64,000 nt of DNA from Perkinsus olseni (lineage: Eukaryota > Perkinsozoa > Perkinsida > Perkinsidae): contig JABANP010000285.1 of assembly GCA_013115135.1 (NCBI GenBank), positions 1 to 64,000 on the forward strand. The letters run 5' to 3'. The position numbers and the translations under genes are program-made. The notes beneath the pieces were generated by a model that saw only the letters and a program-made list of their open reading frames with translations, was not told the origin of the DNA and ran no database searches. Positions 51,270 to 62,539 of the stretch are shown one piece after another. Each line of letters begins with the position of its first letter. Position 1 is the first letter of the stretch.

Positions 51270-53760
51270 TAATCTACCCGGTGATTTTGAGCTCTCTCTC
51301 TTCACCGAGGTCGATCTGAATCCAGGAAGGATGTCCCTCGTCCAGACGGAAATACTCATCGGCCTCGAAGAAACGCTTCTCTCGACCAATAGCACCCGCC
51401 AAGTCGCGATACTTGGCCGAACCTAAAGGGGTAAGGACGCTCCGACTGATAACAGTGAGAGAACGCCACGACAAATTCACATATACTTTTAAGACATCTA
51501 ATACACCATTTGGACGAGATATCGAGCTGACAGAACCGATGACCATAGGGCAATCAGACCTCCATGTACAAGCCTGAGAGCCCCTGAGCGCAAACTCAGT
51601 TAGAGTTGCCTACCGCTGGTGGTTGCCCTTATCTCTGCCAGATCAGAAAAAGGGTTCTTCCATTCGGTTTGAGCTCGGCTGCCAAGCCAAGCGAGAGTTC
51701 CGAATGCGCCGAAATCTCGCGTGTGAAGGAAGCTAATCGGCGACGCCTTCGTTGCTCGGAGACGCTTTCCATGGGCAGCCGCGTAGAAGAAACGGGCCTT
51801 CTTGTAGGACGACGAGGTGGACCCTCCCTAAAATAGCATACAAAATACGACAACCCTGCAGATGCAGTAAATTCCGTGAAAGGCTAACAGTTAAAAGGTA
51901 AGTGAGTTGGATAAAACACGTAGCAGCCTTTTCGCCACTGCGTTTGAACGGATGCAAATGATCACAGTCAGAGCATACTGCCAAGTCACGGGCGCTGACT
52001 TTACACATCCTTATGTAGAGTGGCACCCGGAAAATACGGAATCCCCTCCCACGGTGGACGCATGCCGACGCCGGTATTGTGAAGATCTGGCTGATACACC
52101 TATATCCGGACCTCAGAGGGTCCGCCTCAGCGATTGAGGCTCAATCCAGGATCGGTGATCCCTGTTGGTGAGAATGATTGGAAATATATCAAACTAACTG
52201 TGAAGAGAGAGCTTGCAAAAAAAGAATGACAGAATGGTAGTACCATTATGATACCCATTTTCCTTCGAATCCAGCAGAAAATTTCGGAGCGCATTCAACA
52301 ATAAGAACCACGGACCGAACTGACGCTCATTTGAGCCTCGTCCACCTTCCTCTTGGACTTGCTGCGTGTCTCGTCAACCGAATCCGCTTGCACTGCCACC
52401 TGAATAAGAAATTGAGGGTTCACGCGATGGAAGCTGACGGTGAGTCGGCAACTATATCAACCAGGTAAGATCACTCGACTCAGTAGTTCAATCTCGAAAA
52501 CATTTCGCGAATAATTCGATATCGAACATTGATAGCGATGCCTAGGGATATACTCACATCAGACTTCGCCACGCTCGCCGCTGTGTGCTCCTGGTCGGCT
52601 ATAAGTCGCCTCATATGAGCGAGCACCCTAGGTTGAGCGGCTCTCCACAAAGGCGACTCGACCGCGGACTGAAGCTCCTTCAGGGACAGCGAGGACCAGC
52701 CAACACTGAAGAGGAGGATACTGATAGTCCGTTGGGCACGCGGGGACCCTCCGAGAATGAAAGTGCCAACAAAAATCCCTTCGAGCGCCAGACTCGTTAG
52801 TGTCGCACTTACCATGCATATAGAGCCTCGAACATGGAAACCTCTCCGCAGCTGTCGACCTCTCTACAACCTCGTATGGATGACGGCGACTGAGAAATAG
52901 CGCAAACGTCGCATCGTTGATGCAATCGGTATTGTTGGAGTACTGTTTGCTGAGGATGCGAAATCAGCTGTCAGAGCTCACTGAACTGACCTCTGAAAGA
53001 TTCTGAACTGATTCGCCCACTTGTGTCGATTTGTCTGACGACTTTTCAGAGAAAATACTGCGAAGGCAAATTAATCAATACTACCGATACTATTTAATAC
53101 AAATATTGATTAGTACTCGATCCAGTTGTCGAATATGCATGGAAGGAGCAACCCCCATCCCGCTCACTTGATCAATTTCTTTCTCGACTGAAACGAGGCG
53201 AACAAGGGCGCCACTTTCCAAAGAGATATCCACAGGGAAGGCGGATGAAACACCGACATCAGCATTTGCTGGCATAGTCTCTGTGAAGGTGATGCTTCGA
53301 CCCTGACAACCCAGATCTTGCCATCTAGAGGCCACTTGCGATTCCCCAACGTCAAGTGCCTGGTTTCTACTTCGCTGTTGACTCCGTTCCACTCAATTTC
53401 AACCCATACTCTCATCCCGTCTTCTGGGGCGGGCAGGACCACAGCGAAAGTTGAATCGGTCGAACTTGGTGGTGTTTCATAGCGCGCTGCAGCCACGCCC
53501 TCGACCACTTCGGAGTCGCTGAGGACGCCCTCTAGGGATCGGATCGTGGTCGTAACATCTGAGGGTGAGGAAAACGAGACGGGATAGTTCGATGGTGGGA
53601 GCATGAACTCATCGAGACTGTAGAAATTAGATAGTGATCGTACAAAAGATAAAATAATCTGATATAAAGTGACAACATTACACACTATCACAGCCTGCGA
53701 CAGATGTTGCTGGTTGAAAATCATGTTCCTGATCCTCGACGAGATCCTCACAGAGATTTC
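51270..53760 (-). CDS. multi-exon minus-strand gene(s), unknown, discoidin-like segment
   Basis: Several minus-strand segments have coding character. One run (about 53615-53160) reads EFMLPPSNYPVSFSSPSD .. VWVEIEWNGVNSE, then a GTAGAA..GTCAG intron, then GRSITFTETMPANADVGVS .. LVSVEKEIDQ and a GTGAGC donor. Next, SLSLKELQSAVESPLWRAAQ .. ASVAKSDV (donor GTGAGT near 52557) joins in phase 0 to VAVQADSVDETRSKSKRK (about 52400). Lower down a frame ends DEGHPSWIQIDLGEERELKI (about 51300), the W-Q-DLG pattern of F5/8C/discoidin-like folds. Whether these form one gene is not established. Confidence 0.4.
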
Positions 53761-54443
53761 GCCTGTGTAGTGGACACTTTCATTAACAACTAGCAGATGC
53801 TCGCTCGAACCGAGCTGCAGGCACGAGCATCCGACCTAGACAAACGCTACCAATCATTTAATAGATCGTCAGTGGCGAAGGACTATCACCAGTATGATCA
53901 GTTATACAGAAAAAAGGGAAGAGAATTTGACCAGGATCCCGGCTGGAACTCACTTTCGAGAGAGGATAGAGCTGTGGGATTCTCCACGACTTGAACGCTC
54001 ATGACGAGCTCTGGCCTGTCCCACTGTTTTTGACGGAGAACATTCGAGCCTGTGAAGAGCATCATAGGGGTAATAGAATTGGAGATGCTGCATGCCAATG
54101 AAAAGGAGTGCAAGACTGATCAGACCTCATCACACGTGCCCCCTAGAAATGACCGGCACAATCAAGTGGTGACCTCGGAGGGGGCAAGAGCAAGGTCACT
54201 CGAAAAAATGTTGCACTCGCTATTCAATTAAACAACCGCCGGTTCAGCCCCCATACTCATTCGTGAGGGCATGACGAAGGGCTCACATGTCTTGAGTACT
54301 ATCCATTCCCCTCTTGGAGAAGGATGCTTCCTCAGATCGTTCTCCTGCAGTATCCTGCTGATCAGCGAGGTCGGAAGCTGAGTGAATTCGAGTAGTCGTG
54401 GTGGCTGTGAACCAAACAGGCACCCCTGACAAAGACGCGTGGG

Positions 54444-54475
54444 AGAGGTCTCGGGTTCGAATCCAGGCAGAGGAA
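54444..54475 (+). pseudogene. tRNA 3' fragment, antisense in presumed BTB-gene intron
   Basis: GAGAGGTCTCGGGTTCGAAT followed by CCAGGCAGAGGAAC: box B GGTTCGAATCC is perfect, and the T-stem TCGGG/CCAGG is imperfect. It lies downstream of the last recognised exon of the minus-strand BTB gene, probably in an intron. Confidence 0.5.
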
Positions 54476-54547
54476 CGCTGCTAACCTCGAAATTTGTCTT
54501 CAAAACAACTTCGGCTTCATCGCACAGCTCACGTGCTTCACATGACG

Positions 54548-55979
54548 AGTACTGAACACCATTTCAATCCCACCGGACCACCGTGAATGCAAGTCGCTCA
54601 CAAAATTGGCCCTCAGCAAGACTAAAGCGCAGTTCCTCGGCTCTTCTCGACAGAGGCGAGTCATGTGCTCAGACAGCAGCTTGGACAACTTCTCGATGTC
54701 CAGCAGCTGGCTAAGACCGAAGATACCTATGTGGATGAGAGTGATCGTCGACGTGCGAGGCAACTGCGGTCACAACTCGTTGAAACACCGCGAACGCGTG
54801 CATCGAGTATGAATACAGTCATAGAGATTCTCAGTGGGATAGCGACCAGGAGAGCTGTCTGACTGCGCGCGTTCGGCAGTCCGATCTCCCTCTCATAGAG
54901 AGACTCAACAGCCGAAACAGCTGATCGACTGCAGACACATCCTATGCTCCCCTTTGACGACAGTTCCATCACAATGGCTGTAGGAAGTGAAGGGCGCAAT
55001 CGTATTGCAACATATAGCTCCCGGGAAAATGGCCATGAGCTTACACATGAGAGCTTCGCAGAGTCGTCGAGACCCCCGAGGGCCAAAGGACAAGAGCGCC
55101 TCGCCGTTGATGAGGCCTTCCCAATCACCGTAAGAATACCTGACCAAGGGTCCCTAGATGCCGGTTTGAGCGGAGCAAACCAGACATGAAAGCCAGCACG
55201 ATCCGCGTGCACTTGAGGACATCCTGCTCCGTCACGTGCGGATCTGGCAGTGGTGGAACCTGTCCGATAAACTCGGTGGCCGAATCGCCTTCCTCGGTGA
55301 GGGATGGGACGGTCCAAAACAATTTCGATGAGCCATAAACAGCGCCACTTGAAGCGACCTCGCCAATCCTTTGCAACCAATCGAGCACAAAGATGATGGG
55401 CATTCGATCAATTCTGCCAAAGCCGCAGGCTCTGGATCCCGGAGCGCGAAACCATCATTCGAGAGGACTCGTGATGACTGATGTTGAAGGCGATGGACGA
55501 AGATGGACGGAGCAGCATGCCGCGAACCTTACAGTGATTAATAAACCATTAGGATTCTCAGCTTCGCATATTTTACACCATTCATAGATTCTAGCCCAAC
55601 AGAAGCGACTGAATGGGCATATGACCTGAAGAGGGTGGGTACGAGGGGAAAGGAGCACAGCACCTACGCTACGGTGGAGGTCGAATGAGTCGCTGAAGAT
55701 TCCATCGCCGATCGACAAGCGTAATTTGCAGTCCGTGAGAAAACCCGTCTTCAACAGCGCCATACTGCTCGGTGCAGCTGGGTAGTCCTCAGTGGACTCT
55801 CCTGATCAAGGAATCATCTACTTCACTGTTCACAATGTCAAAGTAGAGTACAAATCATGAGCGGAAAACAGTGATGTCTGCGACATGCAAGCGTCAAAGG
55901 CTCTCGACTCACCTTTGGTTCCACGCGAGTTCATTGACACCTGAGAAAGCTTCAGCTCATCAGCAGTCGCAACCGCCAT
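54548..55979 (-). CDS. BTB-BACK domain protein
   Basis: BTB/BACK proteins usually act as substrate adaptors of cullin-3 ubiquitin ligases. Exon 1 (55979-55913) reads MAVATADELKLSQVSMNSRG and ends phase 1 at GTGAGT. Exon 2 (55801-55668) continues GESTEDYPAAPSSMALLKTG, then the BTB start FLTDCKLRLSIGDG..FDLHRS at a GTAGGT donor. The middle exons are unresolved (candidate ALRDPEPAALAELIE near 55410). Exon at about 54760-54548 reads GIFGLSQLLDIEKLSKLLSE .. NCALVLLRANFVSDLHSRW, matching the end of BTB and start of BACK. A rearranged copy lies at 56.7-57.3 kb. Confidence 0.6.
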
Positions 55980-56679
55980 TGTTCACTGGAACCAAGAGCA
56001 CACGCCTCAAGAAGCACTAATTTAGACTCAACTCAAATCCGAATCAAATTAAGAAAGAACTTTTACCTAGCCCGATGTACTATTAAAATGGAATCAAAGA
56101 ACTCAGGAGTGCAACAGGCATTCTTGGCTAAAGCTGTAGCCTCTAGCTGAGTCCCTATAGGCTATAGCTGGAGGTAGCTTCCAATCTTCTCGATAGGTGT
56201 CTGGATTCTCGGAAAGTCGATGGATTCTGGCAGCGAATCGCTCCGCCACCCTTTGTTTCGTCATTTTCTCAGGCTTGAAGCCGCTCCGTCGGATAGTGTG
56301 ACAGGAATGTTGATTTTCGGGCTGATTCGCTAATCTAATCACTCACGCGTCAATCAACAAAGTAGTCAAGAGTCTGATGCTACTTATCAGATTGTGATGC
56401 AAAAATCGGACCCAAAAAGCGTGATTTGATTGCGGAGGAGTGAGACAGAGTCATAGGATCTGAGGGTGATGCAGCGAGAGCGAGCTCGATTCGGAAAGGT
56501 GAGAAAAATCATGTCTGAAATCAGAACCTGATTAACGTATCTGATTATGGACATTTACTTGCGCTATTGACCTCTCGTAGCTATTGTGGTAGGATAATCA
56601 TCAAAGGGTGATTGGTTAACCGCACTGGATAGGATAGGTCTGCAGCCATCAGCCGACGAGTGGCCTCATCCATACACGC

Positions 56680-57310
56680 GCTCTGATAGGTATCTTCGGT
56701 CTAATCCAACTGCTGGACATCGAGAAGTTGTCCAAGCTGCTGTCTGAGCACATGACTCGCCTCTGCCGAGAAGAGCCGAGGAACTGCGCTTTAGTCTTGC
56801 TGAGGGCCAATTTTGTGAGCGAATTGCATTCACGGTGGTCCGGTGGGATTGGAATGGTGTTCAGGGTAGGTATGCGGATCCTGATTTGGGGGTGATTGTG
56901 ATTGATGAGCTTACACACAAGAGCTTCGCAGAGTCGTCGAGACCCCGGAGCACCAAAGGACAAGAGCTCCTCGCCGCCGATGAGGCCAATCGCCGCAAGA
57001 GTACCTAATCAAAAGAAGCTAGATGCAGGTTGAAGCGCGATCCGCGAGTACAAGTCGAGCAGGAACCGTGAACGACAAACACATATGTCTACCACACGGA
57101 ACCGCCAAAGACTTTATTTTCGCATGAATTCACTGGGACCCCCTGAGAGAGCTTCAACGCATCAGGAGTCGTAACCGCCGTTGCAAGGAACCAAAGACAC
57201 AAACCTCAAAAAGCACCAGCTTTGACTTAACTCAACTCCCAATCGAATTAAGAAAGAGCCCGAGGCACTAGTAAAATCAGCATTCAAAGACGTAGTAGGA
57301 GTGCAACATA
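56680..57310. pseudogene. rearranged partial copy of the BTB gene
   Basis: The exon GIFGLIQLLDIEKLSKLLSE.. recurs at about 56690-56870 but on the plus strand, inverted relative to 54548-54760. The block CTTCGCAGAGTCGTCGAGAC (about 54985-55135) recurs at 56905-57035 in the same orientation. The exon-1 region (55900-56110) recurs at 57130-57310 with the start codon lost (ATG to ACG-like). This indicates duplication followed by partial inversion. Confidence 0.7.
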
Positions 57311-57473
57311 CACCTTTTGAATTCATACACCGGTAATAGCTTCCAACGTTGTTAATAGTCGTCTTGTGAATAAGGATATGAAATAGCGTAGATGTTAGAA
57401 AAATGAGTTCAAACTTTGTTGTTGAAGTAAACGATATAACATTGATATCGTTTGAGTTAGATAGCGGGCCTCA

Positions 57474-58812
57474 ATCACACTCACAAAGCGTCAACGGATG
57501 CAGCTGACGGCCGTTCAGTCTCCTATGTCCTGAGCCGTAACAGGCAGGAGGCGAGTTCCAATACATGCAGTACGAACCGGGCATGATGGAATCACAATAG
57601 GCATCACCGGACGCACATGGTGGGCCGCTTATAGTAGAAGTCAATGTGCTCGTCGACGTACTGGTTGCGATAGTATCACTTCTAGACGTAGTAGTCGTTG
57701 TTGATTTGAAGGAAGTGGTCTTCGGTTGGGTGGTAGTAACAGTCAAGGACTCGGCAGAAGTCGTGGAACTGGTTTGGCCAGCACATGAGCACTGGACGTT
57801 TGTACCATGACATTTACTCGGGTACTGCCAGTACATGCAATACGAATGTGGCTTGATAGAATCGCAGAAAGCATCGGCATCGAGGCAATCCCCGCCTCCA
57901 CCGGTTGTAGTTGTGGTAGTCACAATCCCAGCGGGAGTCGAGCTACTGGTAGTACTCGTGGTGGTTGTTATCCTCTCAGCCGTTGTGGTAGTAGTGGTCG
58001 TCACAACCGCAGGCGTAGTGGTAGTAGTAGTCGTCACAACCGCAGGCGTAGTGGCAATAGTGGTGGTGGTGGTCACAACCTCCGCCGTGGTGGTACTGGT
58101 GGTAGTCCCAACCGCAGCCGTGGTGGTACTGGTGGTAGTCCCAACCGCAGCCGTGGTGGTACTGGTGGTAGTCCCAACCGCAGCCGTGGTGGTACTGGTG
58201 GTAGTCCCAACCGCAGCCGTGGTGGTACTAGTGGTAGTCACAACCTCAGTCGTGGTGGTACTAGTGGTAGTCACAACCTCAGTCGTGGTGGTACTGGTGG
58301 TAGTCACAATCGCAGCCGTGGTGGTACTGGTGGTAGTCACAATCGCAGCCGTGGTGGTACTAGTGGTAGTCACAACCTCAGTCGTGGTGGTGCGACTATC
58401 GCACGAGCACGGGACGTCTGTTCCATGGCACGTACTAGGTAGTTTCCAGTACATGCAATAAGAGTGAGGCTTGATAGAGTCACAGAACGCATCAGCATCG
58501 ACGCAGTCTCCACCTCTACTAGTTGTAGTTGTGGTACTCACAACCGCAGGCGTGGTGGTACTCACAACCGCAGGCGTGGTGGTACTGGTGGTAGTCACAA
58601 CCGCAGCCGTGGTGGTACTGGTGGTAGTCACAACCGCAGCCGTGGTGGTACTGGTGGTAGTCACAACCGCAGCCGTGGTGGTACTGGTGGTAGTCACAAC
58701 CCCAGCCGTGGTGGTACTGGTGGTAGTCACAACCCCAGCCGTGGTGGTACTGGTGGTAGTCACAACCGCAGCCGTGGTGGTACTGGTGGTAGTGGTGGTG
58801 GTGGTGGTGGTG
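57474..58812 (-). CDS. mucin-like Thr-rich/Cys-module gene, 3' part
   Basis: The minus strand is open from the LINE junction to a stop at 57474. It has [10 protein letters not shown] arrays with two Cys modules of the pattern [29 protein letters not shown] (about 58500-58395 and 57885-57780). A linker follows, then the terminal module [37 protein letters not shown]-stop. Paralogue of the gene at 38.4-49.9 kb, with an Ala-Val-interspersed Thr array. The 5' part continues at 63745 beyond the inserted LINE and past the window end. Confidence 0.8.
57900..58380 (-). repeat. Thr-codon array, 33-39-bp units
   Basis: Repeats of the type GTGGTGGTACTGGTGGTAGT plus CCCAACCGCAGCC, encoding [21 protein letters not shown] on the minus strand. 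A second array lies at 58530-58812 and a third at 63750-63880. Confidence 0.9.
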
Positions 58813-58924
58813 TTAGTTTAAGGTCCGACACCACTTAGTGGTTTAGTCAGACCGCGCCAATAGCATGTTACAAAGAAGTAATTGGACTAAAAGAGCACAC
58901 TATTAAGCATGCTAGGAGAGCCAG

Positions 58925-61900
58925 TCAGGCCTTAAGAACAGAACGGAAGAAATCAATAGATTCCTTTAGTCTGTTTGTGACGACAAACTGGGCAATGCTC
59001 TTTCCAGCGTCGACCCAAGATGGTCTCGAAGCAGCCCGGGCAGGGCAAAAGATAAGAGCATGAGACAAAGAGTCTATGCAGCCACACCGGGTACAGTTAG
59101 GATCGCCATCAAAGGCTCCGTGATACTTATAGCTTTTCAAGGCAGGCGTGTGGCCACAGAGAAATTGAGCAAGTATAAAGTTAGACGAACAGTTGAGCGC
59201 AGCAATAATACGAGTTCTGTAGTCAGCCGTACGGAAGAGGGGGTAGACGTCAGGGGATAGACCGTTAACCCTGTCAAGAGAACGCTTGGCTCTAGAATCA
59301 TCCAGAACAGATAGCGTGACACTAATAGGTACAGGGAGAGGAAAAATGATAGAGTTCGATCGTGAAACATTAGCAAAATGATCGGCCACGTGGTTGCCAA
59401 GGCAATCACTGTGCCCAGGAACCCAAAAGAGGCTAATATCAAGACCAGAAGTGCAACACGCCGTAAGTAGTTCTCGAATGGAGGATGTAAGTTGGGTGCA
59501 TTTTGGCGATTTAAGCAGAGAGAGACCGGAAGCACTATCACTAAAGAGAGAAATACGAGATCCCGTCCCAATGTTCCGGGAACACCAAGATAGGGCCATT
59601 TTCAGCGCGTATAACTCAGCCTGCATGATCGTCGAGGTTGAGGACACCCTTCGCATACCACACGTTTGTATTGTAAAGCGGCCAGCACACCTCTTAAAGA
59701 CGACGAAGGCACTCCCAACTTTTAGGCCACGGTCATCATTGGTTAGCGAGCCGTCAGTGTAGATCTTAAAATCACCATTGCAATTTCGCTCGTTGGCGAG
59801 GGCCTCTTCTCTGGTTTTATGAATATTTACCCTGGATCTCACCAAGTTGCCCCCAAAAGGGCGAGCCACCGTAGTCTCATGTATAGTAGACGGGTTAAGA
59901 CCTCTTTCCTCAAGTAGACCGGGCCATACAGAGCACCTCAGTCGGCCATTTGGAAGATGATCGATAACAGATTGCTTGTGAAGATGATGGCAGACAGTCT
60001 TGTCGAGCAAAACATCAGAGATGGGGTCGGTGTTAGCCAGGAGATAGATAAAGTTAAGTGGAGTGGACCTACGAAGCCTGAAAGCACGTCTGAGAAAGGC
60101 AGAGCCAACAGGATCGACGATGCGCTTGTATGATATCATTGCCAAATAGGGTCCAATGGCCGCCATAGCATAGCCGATGATAGGGATGATGATCTTGTGG
60201 TAGACTGAAGTACATATGCTAGAGTTCAGGCCAGCATTGGCCCGAACAAATCTTAGTACAAGAGAGGACTTAGTCGATGCCAGAGATGCGCGGTATCTAA
60301 AGTGAGCAGCAAAGGAGAGATTGGCAGTAAAGATGACCCCTAAAATTTTCATTTGATCGCAGAGCCCGTTAAGTCCCTCGAGACAGTGCTTTCTATTGCT
60401 CAAGACTTGGGTTTTAGCAGGTTGGAGTACAAGACCGAAGGAGAGAACAACCTGAGAGATGATACGAAGCGATTTCTTGATGACGGCAAGCATTTTTGCT
60501 GAGAGCTTCTTGCCCCATGAGACCATTAGGTAACTGTCATCGGCATAGCATATCCATTTGTAGGTAACCCCATTTAATTTTGGAAGTCGTTCAGTTATCA
60601 AGTTGGCAGCATCATCCATGGCAATGATGAAGAGGAAACAGCTGAGGACACCACCTTGTGGGCATCCCTTCTCATAACAAAGGCAGTCCCTTTTACTTTC
60701 ACCATACCTGGCAGACGCTGGTCTCATAGAGAGCCAGGAGGCGATCCAACGGATATAGGCCTCGTTCACATTGCGCGTCCTCAGGGAGGAGAAGATCTTC
60801 TCTCTATCTAGCTCACCAAAGGCGTTGGTGTAGTCGATGGAGATAAGTGCCCAGTTTTTGTTCCCAGATGCCCAGGAACATACAGCCTTATGTACATCAG
60901 TAGTGGATCTACCACCGAGATAAGCAAACTGCCTTTTATCATCATATATTAGCTTTCTGAGTGGGTCGAGCCTGAGCAGTACCAATGCCTCAGCTGTCTT
61001 TGATAGGACAGACGTCAAGGTGATCGGCCTCAGGGAAGTAACCTTGGAAGGATCTTTCCCGATTTTATCGAGAAAGCAGATGTTAGATTGCTTGAGGAGC
61101 TCGGGAACAAAGCCATGGCATACCGATAGATTTATAATATCCAGTAGTTCCAAAAGCGTAGCATCGCCAGCTTCTTGTAGATGCTTCCATCTGAGGCCAT
61201 CAGGGCCTGGTGCTTTAGCAGCGCTAGATACCCTCGCATTTAGCACACTTTTTAAGTCAGAGAGATCGAAGAGAGGATGGTTGAGCACGGGAGCATCATG
61301 AACCTGAGGGAAAGGGGAACGACAAGAAACATCAATAGGGGGACCAACAAAGGCGTCACATAGACGATTAAGCGTGTCGTCTAGAGTGGCATCATCTTCA
61401 AGTAGGCGAGCCGAAGAGCTAGTCTTGCCCCTTATACGTCTGAAGAACTGCTTGTCCGGTACATCGTTCAGGTCGTTGATGAAACGCTCATAGGCCGCTT
61501 GCTTCTTCCGGAATATAAGAGCCTTATAGGCCCCTTTAGCTAGCTTTATGTCATCCGCTGAGCCACGTCTGATAGTCCTTGCCAAAGAGGCCCTCGCACA
61601 TCTTAGCTCGTCGTCCCACCATTGGACAGGCACAGTGGATCGCTTCGGAGCAGTCTTAAGCCGTGTAGAGGCTTTGGCCGAGTTCTGGAGGAAGTTGACC
61701 AGGGTCTCGAGACGGCGTTGGATGTCTGAGGGGTCCTGAACCGTCAGAGTACGGGGGGGCCAGGGAGTATCGTCGGTCAGTCTTTTGTATAAGCCCCAGT
61801 CGGTAGCATCATAGCTAAAAGCCGACAAATCATGCAGGTCAACCCGTGATGGAGTAGGATTTTGCCTAGCCGTGCTTTTAACATAGAAGGTGATGGGAAA

Positions 61901-62539
61901 GTGATCCCAGAGACCAGGGGAGTCAGAGACATTCCAACCATCAACATAATAGGTGTCACCCTCAGAGAACGTAACATCAATCCGAGAAGTACCCACATCA
62001 TCGACCTTGCTTGATCCACTCCTTGAGAAGGTTGGGGCGGCTCCTAAGTTCTCGCAGACAAAATCCATACCAGTGACGGCTTCTTCAAAGAGACGACCAT
62101 TTCTCCTCTGGCTTGGGTGGCTCCGATAAGGTGCCGTACTCCACAGCATAGAAAAACCATTGCAGTCACCGGCCAAAAGCTTAAAGCTACAGGGAGTCTC
62201 AGAGGTTTTAAGTAAATAGTCACAGCTAGTGCTACAAGGAGGGAGGTAAAAACATACGAAGTCAATATTATCAAGAGTGATAGAGCACAATAGATCACTA
62301 GAGACACGGATATTAAAGATTACGCTGGGGAAAAGATTGTTCAAAACTAAGATAGCAGTTCTGCTATCTCGACTACTGCGTACTACTCTATAATTATAGT
62401 AAGAAAGATGAGAAGGTGGTTCAGATATTAAGACAATCGCAGGGCAGGGGGAAGAAAAGGCAGAAAGAATAGAGTCAAGTATCAAAGCCGACTTTCTAGC
62501 ATTACATTGAAGCACAAAATATTCTTTATCAGAAATCAT
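58925..62539 (-). CDS. LINE ORF2: endonuclease, reverse transcriptase, RNase H
   Basis: 1204 residues. Residues 1-230 are an APE-type endonuclease (LISEPPS, LLAGDCNGFSMLW, SRIDVTFS, LWDHFPIT). The RT spans about 430-720 (LRPITLTSVLSKTAEAL, ISIDYTNAFGELDREKIF, CPQGGVLSCFLF, catalytic CYADDSYLMV). RNase H at about 955-1090 has IYTDGSLTND, MQAELYALKMAL, LFSDSASGLSLL and VPGHSDCLGNHVADHFA. A terminal CTRCGCIDSLSHALIFC zinc motif follows near 1155. All catalytic residues are present. The start ATG overlaps the ORF1 stop as ATGA. Confidence 0.93.
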   Translation of the reverse strand: MISDKEYFVLQCNARKSALILDSILSAFSSPCPAIVLISEPPSHLSYYNYRVVRSSRDSRTAILVLNNLFPSVIFNIRVSSDLLCSITLDNIDFVCFYLPPCSTSCDYLLKTSETPCSFKLLAGDCNGFSMLWSTAPYRSHPSQRRNGRLFEEAVTGMDFVCENLGAAPTFSRSGSSKVDDVGTSRIDVTFSEGDTYYVDGWNVSDSPGLWDHFPITFYVKSTARQNPTPSRVDLHDLSAFSYDATDWGLYKRLTDDTPWPPRTLTVQDPSDIQRRLETLVNFLQNSAKASTRLKTAPKRSTVPVQWWDDELRCARASLARTIRRGSADDIKLAKGAYKALIFRKKQAAYERFINDLNDVPDKQFFRRIRGKTSSSARLLEDDATLDDTLNRLCDAFVGPPIDVSCRSPFPQVHDAPVLNHPLFDLSDLKSVLNARVSSAAKAPGPDGLRWKHLQEAGDATLLELLDIINLSVCHGFVPELLKQSNICFLDKIGKDPSKVTSLRPITLTSVLSKTAEALVLLRLDPLRKLIYDDKRQFAYLGGRSTTDVHKAVCSWASGNKNWALISIDYTNAFGELDREKIFSSLRTRNVNEAYIRWIASWLSMRPASARYGESKRDCLCYEKGCPQGGVLSCFLFIIAMDDAANLITERLPKLNGVTYKWICYADDSYLMVSWGKKLSAKMLAVIKKSLRIISQVVLSFGLVLQPAKTQVLSNRKHCLEGLNGLCDQMKILGVIFTANLSFAAHFRYRASLASTKSSLVLRFVRANAGLNSSICTSVYHKIIIPIIGYAMAAIGPYLAMISYKRIVDPVGSAFLRRAFRLRRSTPLNFIYLLANTDPISDVLLDKTVCHHLHKQSVIDHLPNGRLRCSVWPGLLEERGLNPSTIHETTVARPFGGNLVRSRVNIHKTREEALANERNCNGDFKIYTDGSLTNDDRGLKVGSAFVVFKRCAGRFTIQTCGMRRVSSTSTIMQAELYALKMALSWCSRNIGTGSRISLFSDSASGLSLLKSPKCTQLTSSIRELLTACCTSGLDISLFWVPGHSDCLGNHVADHFANVSRSNSIIFPLPVPISVTLSVLDDSRAKRSLDRVNGLSPDVYPLFRTADYRTRIIAALNCSSNFILAQFLCGHTPALKSYKYHGAFDGDPNCTRCGCIDSLSHALIFCPARAASRPSWVDAGKSIAQFVVTNRLKESIDFFRSVLKA

